Program-made: the position numbers and the translations under genes
Assembly: GCA_963966185.1 (NCBI GenBank)
Contig: CAWZYM010000021.1
Coordinates: 127,501 to 191,500 of the forward strand
Reading direction: 5' to 3'
Length of the DNA: 64,000 nt
DNA from: Rhabditoides inermis
Lineage: Eukaryota > Nematoda > Chromadorea > Rhabditida > Rhabditidae
In this document: positions 54,730 through 64,000 of the stretch, piece after piece
How the letters are laid out: every line of letters starts with the position of its first letter
Position numbering within the stretch: the first letter of the stretch is position 1
Notes under the pieces: model-generated
What the model was told of the DNA's origin: nothing
The model's database searches: none
What the model saw: only the letters and a program-made list of their open reading frames with translations

Positions 54730-55139
54730 GTTTGATAGTGACTGTGATGACTGACCCCCAACAACACCCAGTGTCTCCCACACACTCGTGATAAACACAC
54801 AGCGATAAAAAAACAGGAATGGAAGTGTTTGTTGCATGCATCAAAGTTCATTTCTATGACGCGCATTTTTCATTACTTGCTATGATAAAGTGATAACGTT
54901 TCAACAATACGATGAAGTAAACAAATTAAATTAATTGTTTTTAATGATCAGCTGTTTCGTGAGAACGTCTATCCTTTTCACAATAATCTTTTGTCGCGTA
55001 AAGCAGTATTCGCCACTGGGAGCGTAGAATTTTATTGCTGACCAGCTGATTTTTTGCGAGCAGGTTTTGGCGCGAAATTCCTATTCGATATTCCTCTCTG
55101 ATTATAATATGGAAGTGTGATTTGTCTGATCGATTGAAA
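54730..55139. promoter_or_regulatory. Shared divergent promoter region, 410 bp
   Basis: AT-rich sequence between the glycerate kinase and deubiquitinase genes, which read away from each other. No clear TATA box, repeat or RNA gene. It must contain both promoters. Confidence 0.5.
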
Positions 55140-56402
55140 ATGGGCAACCAAATATATACATCTTCCACGACACCCGTTATCAGCTTGCAGGAGGCCCGCG
55201 CACACAGTGAGTCCCCTTCGACCACCGACTTTTCATTGTTTACTTTACTTTGTATATTCTCTATTTGAACAATTTTACACTATTTTGTTCGTATACATTT
55301 GGCATACGGTTAACCATGCGTTGCAGTCTCGGATGAGGAGTGGGACCGGCTGCATCGCGCGTTCGCCCGCTTCAAGAAGTCGCACATCTCGTTCGACGAG
55401 TTCTGCTACCATGTGCTCGGCGGCGCCAAGGTGAGTGAGCTAAAGATATAGTAAGAAATACTATCTGTTAATTGAATGATTAATTGATTGATTGATTGTT
55501 TGTGTGATCGTTTGAATGTGTGGTTTGTCTACCCATGTGGATGCAGTGTATCTATTGATTTATCGATAGATGGCTCATCTAGGTGCCGGAGGACAAGGCG
55601 CGCGAGCTGTTCGGCTTCTGCAGCCGTGGCTCGGACTATCTCTCGTTCGACAATCTGATCTGCTCCCTCGTCGGTATATGCAGGGTCGAACAGGTCCAAG
55701 CTAGTGAGTGGTTACCTTCCCAAATCAGTATGACTGGATATATCGAATCGTTGTTGTAGCGTTCATCGAGGAGAACCAGGAGTTTGCGTCGTGGGGTCTC
55801 CGCCCGCCGCTCCTCTCCGCCCAACCGCACGACACCTACATCAGCTTCTACGAAGTCATGAGCTACGTCACACACTGTGAGTGTTATCAATCAATAATGC
55901 AATCATACTTGTTGGGCGTCAATTTGGCACTGCCATTTTTTGTATTTCTCGTTTTACGACGTCAATCCTCTCTCCTTGCAGTGACCGTGGATGAGGTGAT
56001 GGAACTGGAGAAAGTGTTCGCCACAGTATCCGACCGGACAGTGTGCAAGATGAGCAGAGAGCAGTGGGCGACCGCCGCCGCCGACTGCTTCCCACTACAG
56101 TTTACCGAACACATGTTCCGGGTAGGGGCGAAGTCACGAGGGGCGGAGCTAAACCTCAACATTACAGGTGTTTGACGAGAACGGCGACGGTCAGGTGGAC
56201 TTTCGTGAGATGGTGTGCTCTCTGTCCGCCATCTGCAGAGGACCTTTCCCGTCCAGACTTTCATGTGAGTGGGCGGGGCTTACGTACGCGGAGCCAGTGT
56301 AGTTTCAGTCCTGGCCAAGCTGTGGGATCTGGACGGAGATGGGTATCTCTCGGATGAGGAGCTCAACAGTCTCTATGACGATCTGAATGTGGTGAGTGAG
56401 TG

Positions 56403-56446
<44 letters not shown>

Positions 56447-57159
56447 GGAAGGAAGGAAGGAAGGAAGGAAGGAAGGAAGGAAGGAAGGAAGGAAGGAAGG
56501 AAGGAAGGAAGGAAGGAAGGAAGGAAGGAAGGAAGGAAGGAAGGAAGGAAGGAAGGAAGGAAGGAAGGAAGGAAGGAAGGAAGGAAGGAAGGAAGGAAGG
56601 AAGGAAGGAAGGAAGGAAGGAAGGAAGGGAAGGAAGGAAGGAAGGAAGGAAGGAAGGAAGGAAGGAAGGAAGGAAGGAAGAGAGAGAGAGAGAGTCATAT
56701 CTCAGCCTCTCTCCGATCGTTCGATCACTCTGAGTGCGGCGGATGGCAAGAAAGCGGAGATGGTGGATTTTGCTACGTGGGCTGTGGGCAATGACTACGC
56801 CAAGAACTACTATGCCATGGCACTCGAGGTACTGTAGTATACTGTATACTGTAGGTAGAGTACATGTACCCTGTACGGTAGACTGTATCTACTACTCAAA
56901 AGGTATACGGTAGTTGTAATTTGTGTTCAGCTCGGCCACATCTGCTTCGGTCTCCGGCCGGAGTCGCCGCAAGTGGAACACTCGGTCATTGGGTGGGTGG
57001 TGCTCGCTCTCTAGTGATATCTCACGTTCTCTATTCCACCATTCCACGAATGTTCCCATTACAGCTCGTTCGAGATGCGCGTCAAGGACCTGCCGCTTCC
57101 CGAGTGGAATATCGTATCCAGCGAGTGGCACCGACAGTGGGAGGCGGCCGTCACCGTAC

Positions 57160-57200
<41 letters not shown>

Positions 57201-59626
57201 CTTTTCTCTCTGCCTCTCTACCTCCTTACCTCCTTACTTCCTTACCTCTCTCTCCTCTCCCTCTCTACCTTTCTCTCTACCTCCTTACCTCTCTCTCCTC
57301 TCCCTCTCTACTTACTGTCTCCCTTTCAGAGCGGGAAGTCAGTGCCTCCGCTGGACAACCAGCCGATCACTGGCGACAAGAAGGGCGACGCCGGCTGGAG
57401 TGGCAAGGTGGCGTGTCTGTCTGCCGAGTCTGCGTGTCTCCGCGCCGACATCTCCAACAGGGACTACGTGGCCGTGCCGCCCGCGCTCTGGAGGGCCATG
57501 CTCAGGTAAGACACACACGCACACACACCTTTTCCACTACAATCGACTCGAGTCCCTTTTTCGGCTTGGAAGACAATGTATAGTCTTGTTCGTTTTGATA
57601 TTGGATATTGCTTTAGATGGCACGGCAGTCTGCAGTCTGTGGACGGTCAGTTCACGCGCCGCCTGCTGCCAGCTCAGTTCTGGGAGGGCGCGAGTGGGCG
57701 GAGCCAGCTGGAGCTGTTCCCACTGCCTGTACTCCTCCTGAGACACGACAAGAAACGGCCCAAGGACGCGCACGGCATCCACAACATTGCCCCTTGGGCA
57801 TATGCACAGGTGAAAGGGAGAGAGAGTAGAGAGGAAGAGGGAGGAAGATAGGGAGGGAGAGGGAGGGAAAGAGAGAGAGAGAGAGAGAGAGAGTAGAGAG
57901 AGAGAGAGAGAGAGAAAAGAGAGAGAGAGACTGTTCAGGTGTCTCGCGCGATGCGTGTGGGTGAGATGCTGTTCATGTGTAGGAATGAGCTTCGGCTGGG
58001 AGACGGCGAGGCGAGGTTGTGGACGGTGAGTGAGAACGATCGATAAAATCAATAATTGTTAGTATCGCTCATACAATGCTTGAGACATGACGTCCTTGTT
58101 AGAGCAGAAAGACATTGGAAGTTAGTGACTCTCCTGAAAAACGCAATTTTGGATAAACCATTGACTAATGTTTTCAGGTGACCGGCGACGCGGCGACGAC
58201 CCTACTAGACGACCTGGACAGCACGCTATTCGACCTGCGCCTGGGAGACATCAAGGGAGCGGTCAAGGTGGGCGGAGCGAGCGGGGGCGGGCTGATGTGT
58301 GTGGTTGTCCAGATTCTGCTCGAGCTCCGCGACCCCGGTACTGGAGTGTGGCCGGAGGAGCTCCGAGCGTCGGTGACTGGAGCGCAGATCAGTGCGCATG
58401 TGAGTGTTTCATATTTGTTGTTTGGTATTTAGGACAGTGCGATTTCCATTGCCCAGGTGATGTTTTGCAGTTCTTATGTTTAGATTCCGGTGATGAAAGA
58501 TGAAGGCGAAGTGGTTTGAATAGGATGTTTGAGATCTTGATGAATATAATCTTTTCCAGACTGCGACAGTCGGCCGACCGGGCGCTGTCGGACTCGTGAA
58601 CTTTGGCAACTTCTGCTATCGCAACGCGGCTGTGCAATGCCTGGCCAGAGTGACGCCACTCACCGAGCTGCTGCTCAAGGATGAGGTCAGGGAGAAGGTG
58701 GAGAGGTGAGGAGAGCGAGAGAGGGAGAGAGAAAGAGAGGGAGAGAGAGAAAGAGAGAAAGAGAGAGAGAGTTGTTTGCAGACTGTCTGTGCAGAATGAG
58801 GATGAGGCGGCTGCGCGGTTGACTACCTCGGAATACGCCCTGCTATTGAGGGAGATGTGGACGGCGAAAAAGAAGAACATCAGTCCAATCGATTTCAACG
58901 TGGGTGGTCTCTCTCTCTCTCTCTCTCCACCTCCTCTTTCCAGGAGGCTATCCGCGCCTTCGAGCGGGGCGAACAGCATGACTGCCAGGAGTTTGTGGCA
59001 TTCCTCATCGAACAGCTCACCTCCTGTCTGGACACAGCGGAGAAGGAGGAGAGGAAGGAGCAGGAGAGCGAAGGAGCAGCACCCAAGGAGAATGGGGTGG
59101 AGCAGGAGCAGGAGCAGGAGAAGGAGCAGAAGGTTGAGGAGGATGAGCCGGACGAAGTGAAGGGCGAGCGTGCGTGGCGTGCGTACCTGGCCTCGTCCGG
59201 CTCCCTGCCCTCGCAGCTCTTCTCTGGTCAGCTGCGCTCTTCCCTCGTCTGCCGCGCGTGCACCCACCACTCGAGTGTATTCGAGCCCTTCACCTCGCTC
59301 TCCCTGCCCATCGGGTTCGACAATGTCGAGCTGTTCCAAGTGATTGGTAAGGGGGAGGGAGGGGAAAGGAGAGAGAGAGAATGCTCGTTCAGTGGTGCGT
59401 CGCGACGGCAGCATCCCTCGACGCTACGGATTCCGCATTCCGAGGGACAGCACGGTCGAGGCGTTCAAGGCATGATCTTTTTTGTCATGCTAGCTTCTGT
59501 TCTCATATGGTGGCCTCGGCGGATGTTGATTTCTCGATTTCAGTCGGTGATTGCTGACGCGTCAGGCATCGCAGCGGGTCGCCTCACCGTGCAGTGCCTA
59601 TCCAACAAGGCATCTCTTGGGGTGGG

Positions 59627-59694
<68 letters not shown>

Positions 59695-59971
59695 CTCACC
59701 TTCTCGCTTCAGCCTGAAGATGCTAACTGTCTGTCGGACGAGTGTTCGATCAGTCGCTATCCGGCCGGCGCTCGGCTATACGCCCTGGAGCTGCCCGAGT
59801 CAGCACGCCCCGCCCCCGCAAACCCTGCCTACCTGCACTGGAGGCTGGCCGTCCACAGGAAGCTGCAGTACAACTACGAGCCGTATTTCCTGGCGTCGAC
59901 CGGTGGACACGTCGTTTCGCGATTCGGAATACCACTCATTGTGCCGTGCGGGGTGAGAGAGAGAGGGAGGA

Positions 59972-60021
<50 letters not shown>

Positions 60022-61019
60022 TGTGCCCTTCAGGTGTTCATGTGGAGAGGAAGAGGGAGGGAGGGACAAAGAGATGAGAGAGATGACGTTGCAGGAAGGA
60101 GTGACGGGGAAGCAGATGTACGAGGACGTGGCCCGCCAGATGAAGCGTTTCATGTCGTGCAGCAGCCAGCAGACGGCTAGTAGGGCAGCCGATCCGTGAG
60201 TGCGAGAGGGCAACGAGGAGGGAGGAGGAGTCTCTTCGAAAATGTCACATTCTCACATTTCTATGGGACGAGTTTCGAAGAAGAAGAAGTAGTTGAGACG
60301 CGTCTCAGCGAAGGACATGAAGAACATATAAACTGTCTTTAGTACAGTCTAGGAAGATGGATAAGGAAGATGAGAGTTGAGGCAGTGGAGAGGAGTAGTG
60401 TGTGGGTTGCAGTTGCGAGGACGCCTCGTCGGGCCCGCCCTTCCAGCTGAGTGTGGTGGATGCGTCGTGGGAGTGGTGCGGACAGTGCCCCGCTCTCAGA
60501 TTCTGCCGAGGATGCCCCATCCTGCCCGATGACAAGGAGGTGGGTCGAGTGACGCAGTTGAGACGTGACCAGTTTAGAACTGGGAAGTAGGACTGATGAA
60601 TTGGGGAGATGACTGAAAAGAAATGTGTTACAGGCGCACGTTCCATTGAATACGGCGGTGGCAGTCGACTGGCAACCGATCGCCCTCTACCTCAAATACA
60701 ACCACTCGCAGGAACTGGTGAGAGAGAGAAAGAGAGAGAGAGGGGGGGATGGAAAGAGCGAGAGAGAGAGAGACTCGTTTAGGCATGCGAAGACGACCCG
60801 TCCGTCGCGGCGACGTGGCAGCGTCACTTTGCGCCCTCCTCCTTACAGAGTTGTCTGTCCAAGTTCTCCACTCCTGGTAGGCTAGGCTCCGCCCTTTCAA
60901 GCCCTGCCTCCGCTTTCCAGAGACGCTGGACGCGTTGATCGCGTGCGACAAGTGTAAGAGGAACACGCACCGGGACAAGAACATGGAGATATGGAGGCTG
61001 CCCAAGTATCTGGTGGGTG

Positions 61020-61069
<50 letters not shown>

Positions 61070-61705
61070 AATAGTCGGTTTCAGATCGTGCAGCTGAAGC
61101 GCTTCGAGTACATCCGCGAGGAAGGTCGGATGGGCAAATGCAAGCGGGTGGTGGACTTCCCGCTGGACGGACTCGACATGGCGCCCTTTGTGGCCGATGG
61201 ACACGCGAGTGACGTGGGAGACAAGCGGCAGATGTACTCGTGCATAGCCATGGCGGTGGGTCGACGGGGGAGAAAGAGAGGGAGGAGAGAGAGGGAGGGA
61301 GGGAGAGGGAGGGAGAGAGGAGGGGGAGAGGGAAAGAGATGAAGTGTCAAAGAGATCGGGGGTTCTGAAATATTGTTAAACTGTATCGTGATAGTTGAGA
61401 GGGAGCAACTGGGAGCAGGGATGACGGATGAATCTCTCTTCCCTTCTAGAACCACTACGGCCAGCTCTCGTCGGGTCACTTTGTGGCGTATGCGAGAGGC
61501 GGCAGCGACGACAAGTGGCTGCTGCTCAACGACTGCTCCGTCAGGGTGCGTAGATGCACACAGTGGATAATGCGTAGCTATCCATAGGCAGTGAAAGTGG
61601 TCATTCTGTGATACAGTCTATCCAGCCGTATTTCAGGAGGTGTCGGAAGAAGAGGTGGACAAAGCGAGTGCCTACCTGCTATTCTATGAGAAGCGGGAGA
61701 TGTGA
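55140..61705 (+). CDS. cyk-3: EF-hand/DUSP/USP ubiquitin hydrolase (USP32 type)
   Basis: Deubiquitinating cysteine protease; the C. elegans counterpart CYK-3 is needed for early embryonic division and osmotic balance. Start MGNQIYTSSTTP has Gly2 for myristoylation. Order: degenerate EF-hand region; two canonical calcium loops (DENGDGQVDFRE near 56174 and DLDGDGYLSDEE near 56325); DUSP region with LPEWNIVSSEWHRQWEAAVT; ubiquitin-like linker; then the USP catalytic domain from about 58561. The catalytic Cys is in NFGNFCYRNAAVQC (58613), His in SSGHFVAYARGG (about 61477), and Asn/Asp in WLLLNDCSV. Zinc ligands CRAC and CDKC are present. The C-terminus YLLFYEKREM is where USP domains normally end; the long C-terminal tail of human USP32 is absent. 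A Glu/Gln/Lys-rich insert (59036-59165) sits inside the catalytic domain. Confidence 0.92.
56405..56700. repeat. Compound (GA)n-(GGAA)n microsatellite
   Basis: (GA)n from about 56407 to 56441 runs into about 59 copies of GGAA (56442-56680), with one GGGA interruption near 56628, then (GA)n again. It fills the intron of the USP32-type gene between GTGAGTGAGTG and CTCAG (exon resumes at 56706). It is the longest pure microsatellite in the window. Confidence 0.95.
59632..59698. repeat. (CT)n in a cyk-3 intron
   Basis: About 65 bp of CT between donor GTGGGTGCATCTC and acceptor CTTCAG. Similar tracts occur in at least six other introns of this gene. Confidence 0.9.
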
Positions 61706-62195
61706 GGGGAGAAGGGGAAGTGGGGGAAGAAGGAGCAGGAGCAGAGAGAAGGGGACGGTCGAGGTATCGAGTGGCGGGATTTTAATCTACCTAGTCTGGC
61801 ACTGCTCACTTAGTTATTTGCATGCATGTGTAGATCTTAATTTATTGCATATGTTTTATTCCAAGGCTTCCGGACTCTTTTGTGATGTGATCCTGACTAA
61901 GTATAATAGGAGAGTGCTATGTATATTACATAATAAATGTTTTATTAGAATCACATTCATTGCAAGAATTGCGGCAAGCTAATAAGTGACATACAATCAA
62001 TATAGAATCCTTAGAATTAAAGGAAAAGGCAAATACGTACTAGTAATAATAACAGTAATTCGGTAATAGCATTGATGAGGTCAGAAAGGGTGTGGGGAAA
62101 AGGGGAATTGGTGTCTAGGGAAGGGAAGAGTGACTCGTGTTGCGTGACAATTATGTACAAATACAAGGCGTAGGCGTGGCTTGAGTGGGCGGCGC
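61706..62195. other. Convergent 3' flank region, 490 bp
   Basis: Lies between the stops of the deubiquitinase and pal-1 genes, which read toward each other. AATAAATG near 61931 is a likely poly(A) signal for the plus-strand gene. Otherwise nothing recognised. Confidence 0.5.
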
Positions 62196-63831
62196 TTAGC
62201 ACTTCTTGCCTCCCTTTCCGTCGCGGCGGTCCTTGGCCCTTCTGCAAAGAAAGAGATTAGGTAATGTGATAGTAGTTGTGAGTTGTTATTGTGGTGTGAC
62301 CCCATCTGAGAGAGGGCAGAGGGGGGAGAGAAGAGAAAGAGGGGACAATGCTTTTCATACCGGGACCGTTCCCTCGGCCGTAAATCAAGAGCCGGGGCGG
62401 CGCGTTGAAAAGACACCGCCCCAGCTCTCGCTGGTCCGTTTACGACGTTGGGAAGCCCCGCCCCCACAATACAGTACCCCGTCGCAGGTCCCGCCGCGAT
62501 TAGCGCGTCGTAAACAGCGACAATTGAACCGGATTTGGAGGGTGAGGAGAGGGGGGTGAGTGAAAGAAGAAGTGGACTCACCGATTCTGGAACCAAATCT
62601 TGATCTGTCTCTCGGTGAGTCGGAGGGATGTGCTCAGCTCGGCCTTGCGTTCAGCAGTCACGAATTGAGTGGTGTGGAACTCCTAGAAAGGGACAGTTGA
62701 GAGGTACATGGAATGCAGTGGAAAATGGAGGAAACAGAAATATAGATCAGAAGGAAAATGGATAGAGGGATACGTACCTTCTCCAACTCCAGTCTCTGGT
62801 AGTCGGAGTAGACCATCCGGTACTTGTCCGACGTCCGGACACGCACATCTGAAGAGATTAGGTGGGAGGGGAAGAGGAACGATTAGGGAGGGGAAGAGGA
62901 ACGTATTAGGTTTACAGTAAGGATATATGCAATAGACTAGTTGGAGACGGTGCACTCTCATACGATAAGGAACCGATGCGGTGCACTAGGGGTGTAACAG
63001 GCGGCGGAAGAAGAAGTGTACACTTGCGCAAGCGGTTTAGCGATCAAGTGTCAAAACACTGTGAGTGGGTGAGAGACAGTTGCGAGAAGCACTGAGCAAT
63101 CGATCGTGAGAGGCAAAACGGTATCCGCGCTGATAGCAGATTCGGTAGCAGTGAGACGAGACAGTGATAGCGAGAGAGTGGGTGATTCAAGAGGCGCAGA
63201 CACGACTGGAGAAGCGGCGACAAGGTGATAAGAAGAGGAGGAGAGATCAGCTGGGCGCAATCGATAGAGTGGATCGATGAGGACTCACTGTTGGTGCCGG
63301 GTCCGACGCGGTAGGGAGGATCGGAGGCGGCTGGTTCCAGCTTCGACGGCTTGGCGGAAGGGGCCTTCCAAGACATGAACGCCTGAAGTGGACAGGTGAG
63401 ATGTTGCCTCTCTCTCTCTCTCTCTCTCACCGGATGCGTCTCGGCGGCGAATCCTCCCATGGCATTGTATGCTTGAACTTGCATCTGTGCCTGCTGGTAG
63501 TAGGCCGTCGGATCTGGCTTGAAAGCCTGCTGGGAGGTGGACGGAGGGAACGCGTCCGCCGCCATTGGAGCCATCGACGGGTACTGGAACTGAAGGATCG
63601 TCAAGGATTGTAGTCAGGCACCGTGGATACCTGCATCTCCTGGAAGGGGAGCACCTGGTCGCCGGCGGGCGCCCAGGACACGGGCTTGACATCGTAGTCT
63701 GTGTAGGGGTATGAGAAGCGAGGCTGCGACGCCTGCGACGCGTCGAAGGGCATGTGCAGCATACCAGCGCCTTCCTTCTCGCTGAAAACAGAGGAGTCAG
63801 TCCACACCTTCCTTCTACGTAAGGAAGCCAT
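62196..63831 (-). CDS. pal-1: Caudal-type homeobox transcription factor PAL-1
   Basis: Posterior-patterning homeodomain protein of the caudal/CDX family. Exons (minus): 63631-63781 or up to 63831, 63431-63589, 63289-63382, 62778-62848, 62582-62682, 62196-62241. The homeodomain reads [20 protein letters not shown], then [19 protein letters not shown], then [20 protein letters not shown], and the protein stops soon after (GKGGKKC). [20 protein letters not shown] together with [20 protein letters not shown] is close to C. elegans PAL-1. Introns split the homeodomain at LEK|EFH and within the codon of NR|R. Upstream exons are Pro/Gln/Tyr/Ala-rich activation-type sequence ([19 protein letters not shown]). 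The ATG at 63831 reads through in frame, but a further 5' exon beyond this point cannot be excluded. Introns are filled with simple sequence. Confidence 0.9.
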
Positions 63832-64000
63832 CTCACTTCATGCATGGTCAGTCAACGCGCGGACATTATGACCGGAGGGCGCACACAGTAATTTACATAT
63901 TATCACGGATTGTAAAGATACTCAATAGAGATAGAGATGGAGTGAGAATAAATTGATAGGAGGCTGTCTCGGTGTGTGCCGGGTGGCTGATATGAGAGGA
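63832..64000. other. 5' flank of pal-1, truncated by window end
   Basis: 169 bp without a supported exon. May be promoter or contain an upstream untranslated exon. Confidence 0.3.

Overview
The window is nuclear DNA of a nematode, most likely a free-living clade V (Rhabditina) relative of Caenorhabditis. Genes are dense and split by mostly short introns (about 40-500 bp). Introns end in TTTCAG-like acceptors, and several start codons lie just after an unpaired acceptor, as expected for spliced-leader trans-splicing. The encoded proteins match C. elegans genes that I recall as lying on chromosome III: fbn-1, hach-1, byn-1, mrpl-3, fsn-1, aldolase, glycerate kinase, cyk-3 and pal-1. The species cannot be named from sequence alone. 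There is no sign of phage, plasmid, CRISPR or bacterial DNA.

Layout. (1) 1-29324, minus strand: one enormous extracellular-matrix gene, the likely fbn-1 orthologue. It has a signal peptide, cbEGF domains, a 4.9-kb Thr/Ser-rich exon, more EGF domains, a single 16.3-kb exon of tandem Ser/Thr/Pro repeats, a last EGF cluster, a ZP domain and a furin-like site. The C-terminal membrane anchor lies beyond the left edge. A one-base deletion near 12013 breaks the giant exon. (2) 29325-31474: non-coding, with a promoter-like cluster and a tRNA-like element. (3) 31475-33636, minus: splicing factor YJU2/CCDC94. (4) 34316-35481, minus: an unrecognised, probably lipid-anchored protein. (5) 35873-40247, plus: two tandem 3-hydroxyisobutyryl-CoA hydrolase genes. 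(6) 40480-41917, minus: unrecognised protein. (7) 42656-52654, plus: bystin, mitochondrial uL3m, F-box/SPRY protein FSN-1, golgin-45 and class I aldolase. (8) 52741-54729, minus: glycerate kinase. (9) 55140-61705, plus: EF-hand/DUSP/USP deubiquitinase of the USP32/CYK-3 type. (10) 62196-63831, minus: caudal-type homeobox gene pal-1.

Functionally this is a mixed housekeeping and developmental block: apical matrix and epidermal integrity (FBN-1), RNA splicing, valine catabolism, ribosome biogenesis, mitochondrial translation, synapse formation, Golgi structure, glycolysis and glycerate metabolism, ubiquitin removal and posterior patterning. Two features stand out. One is the runaway repeat growth inside the fbn-1-like gene. 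The other is the dense GA/CT microsatellites in introns, which often start within a few bases of the splice donor.
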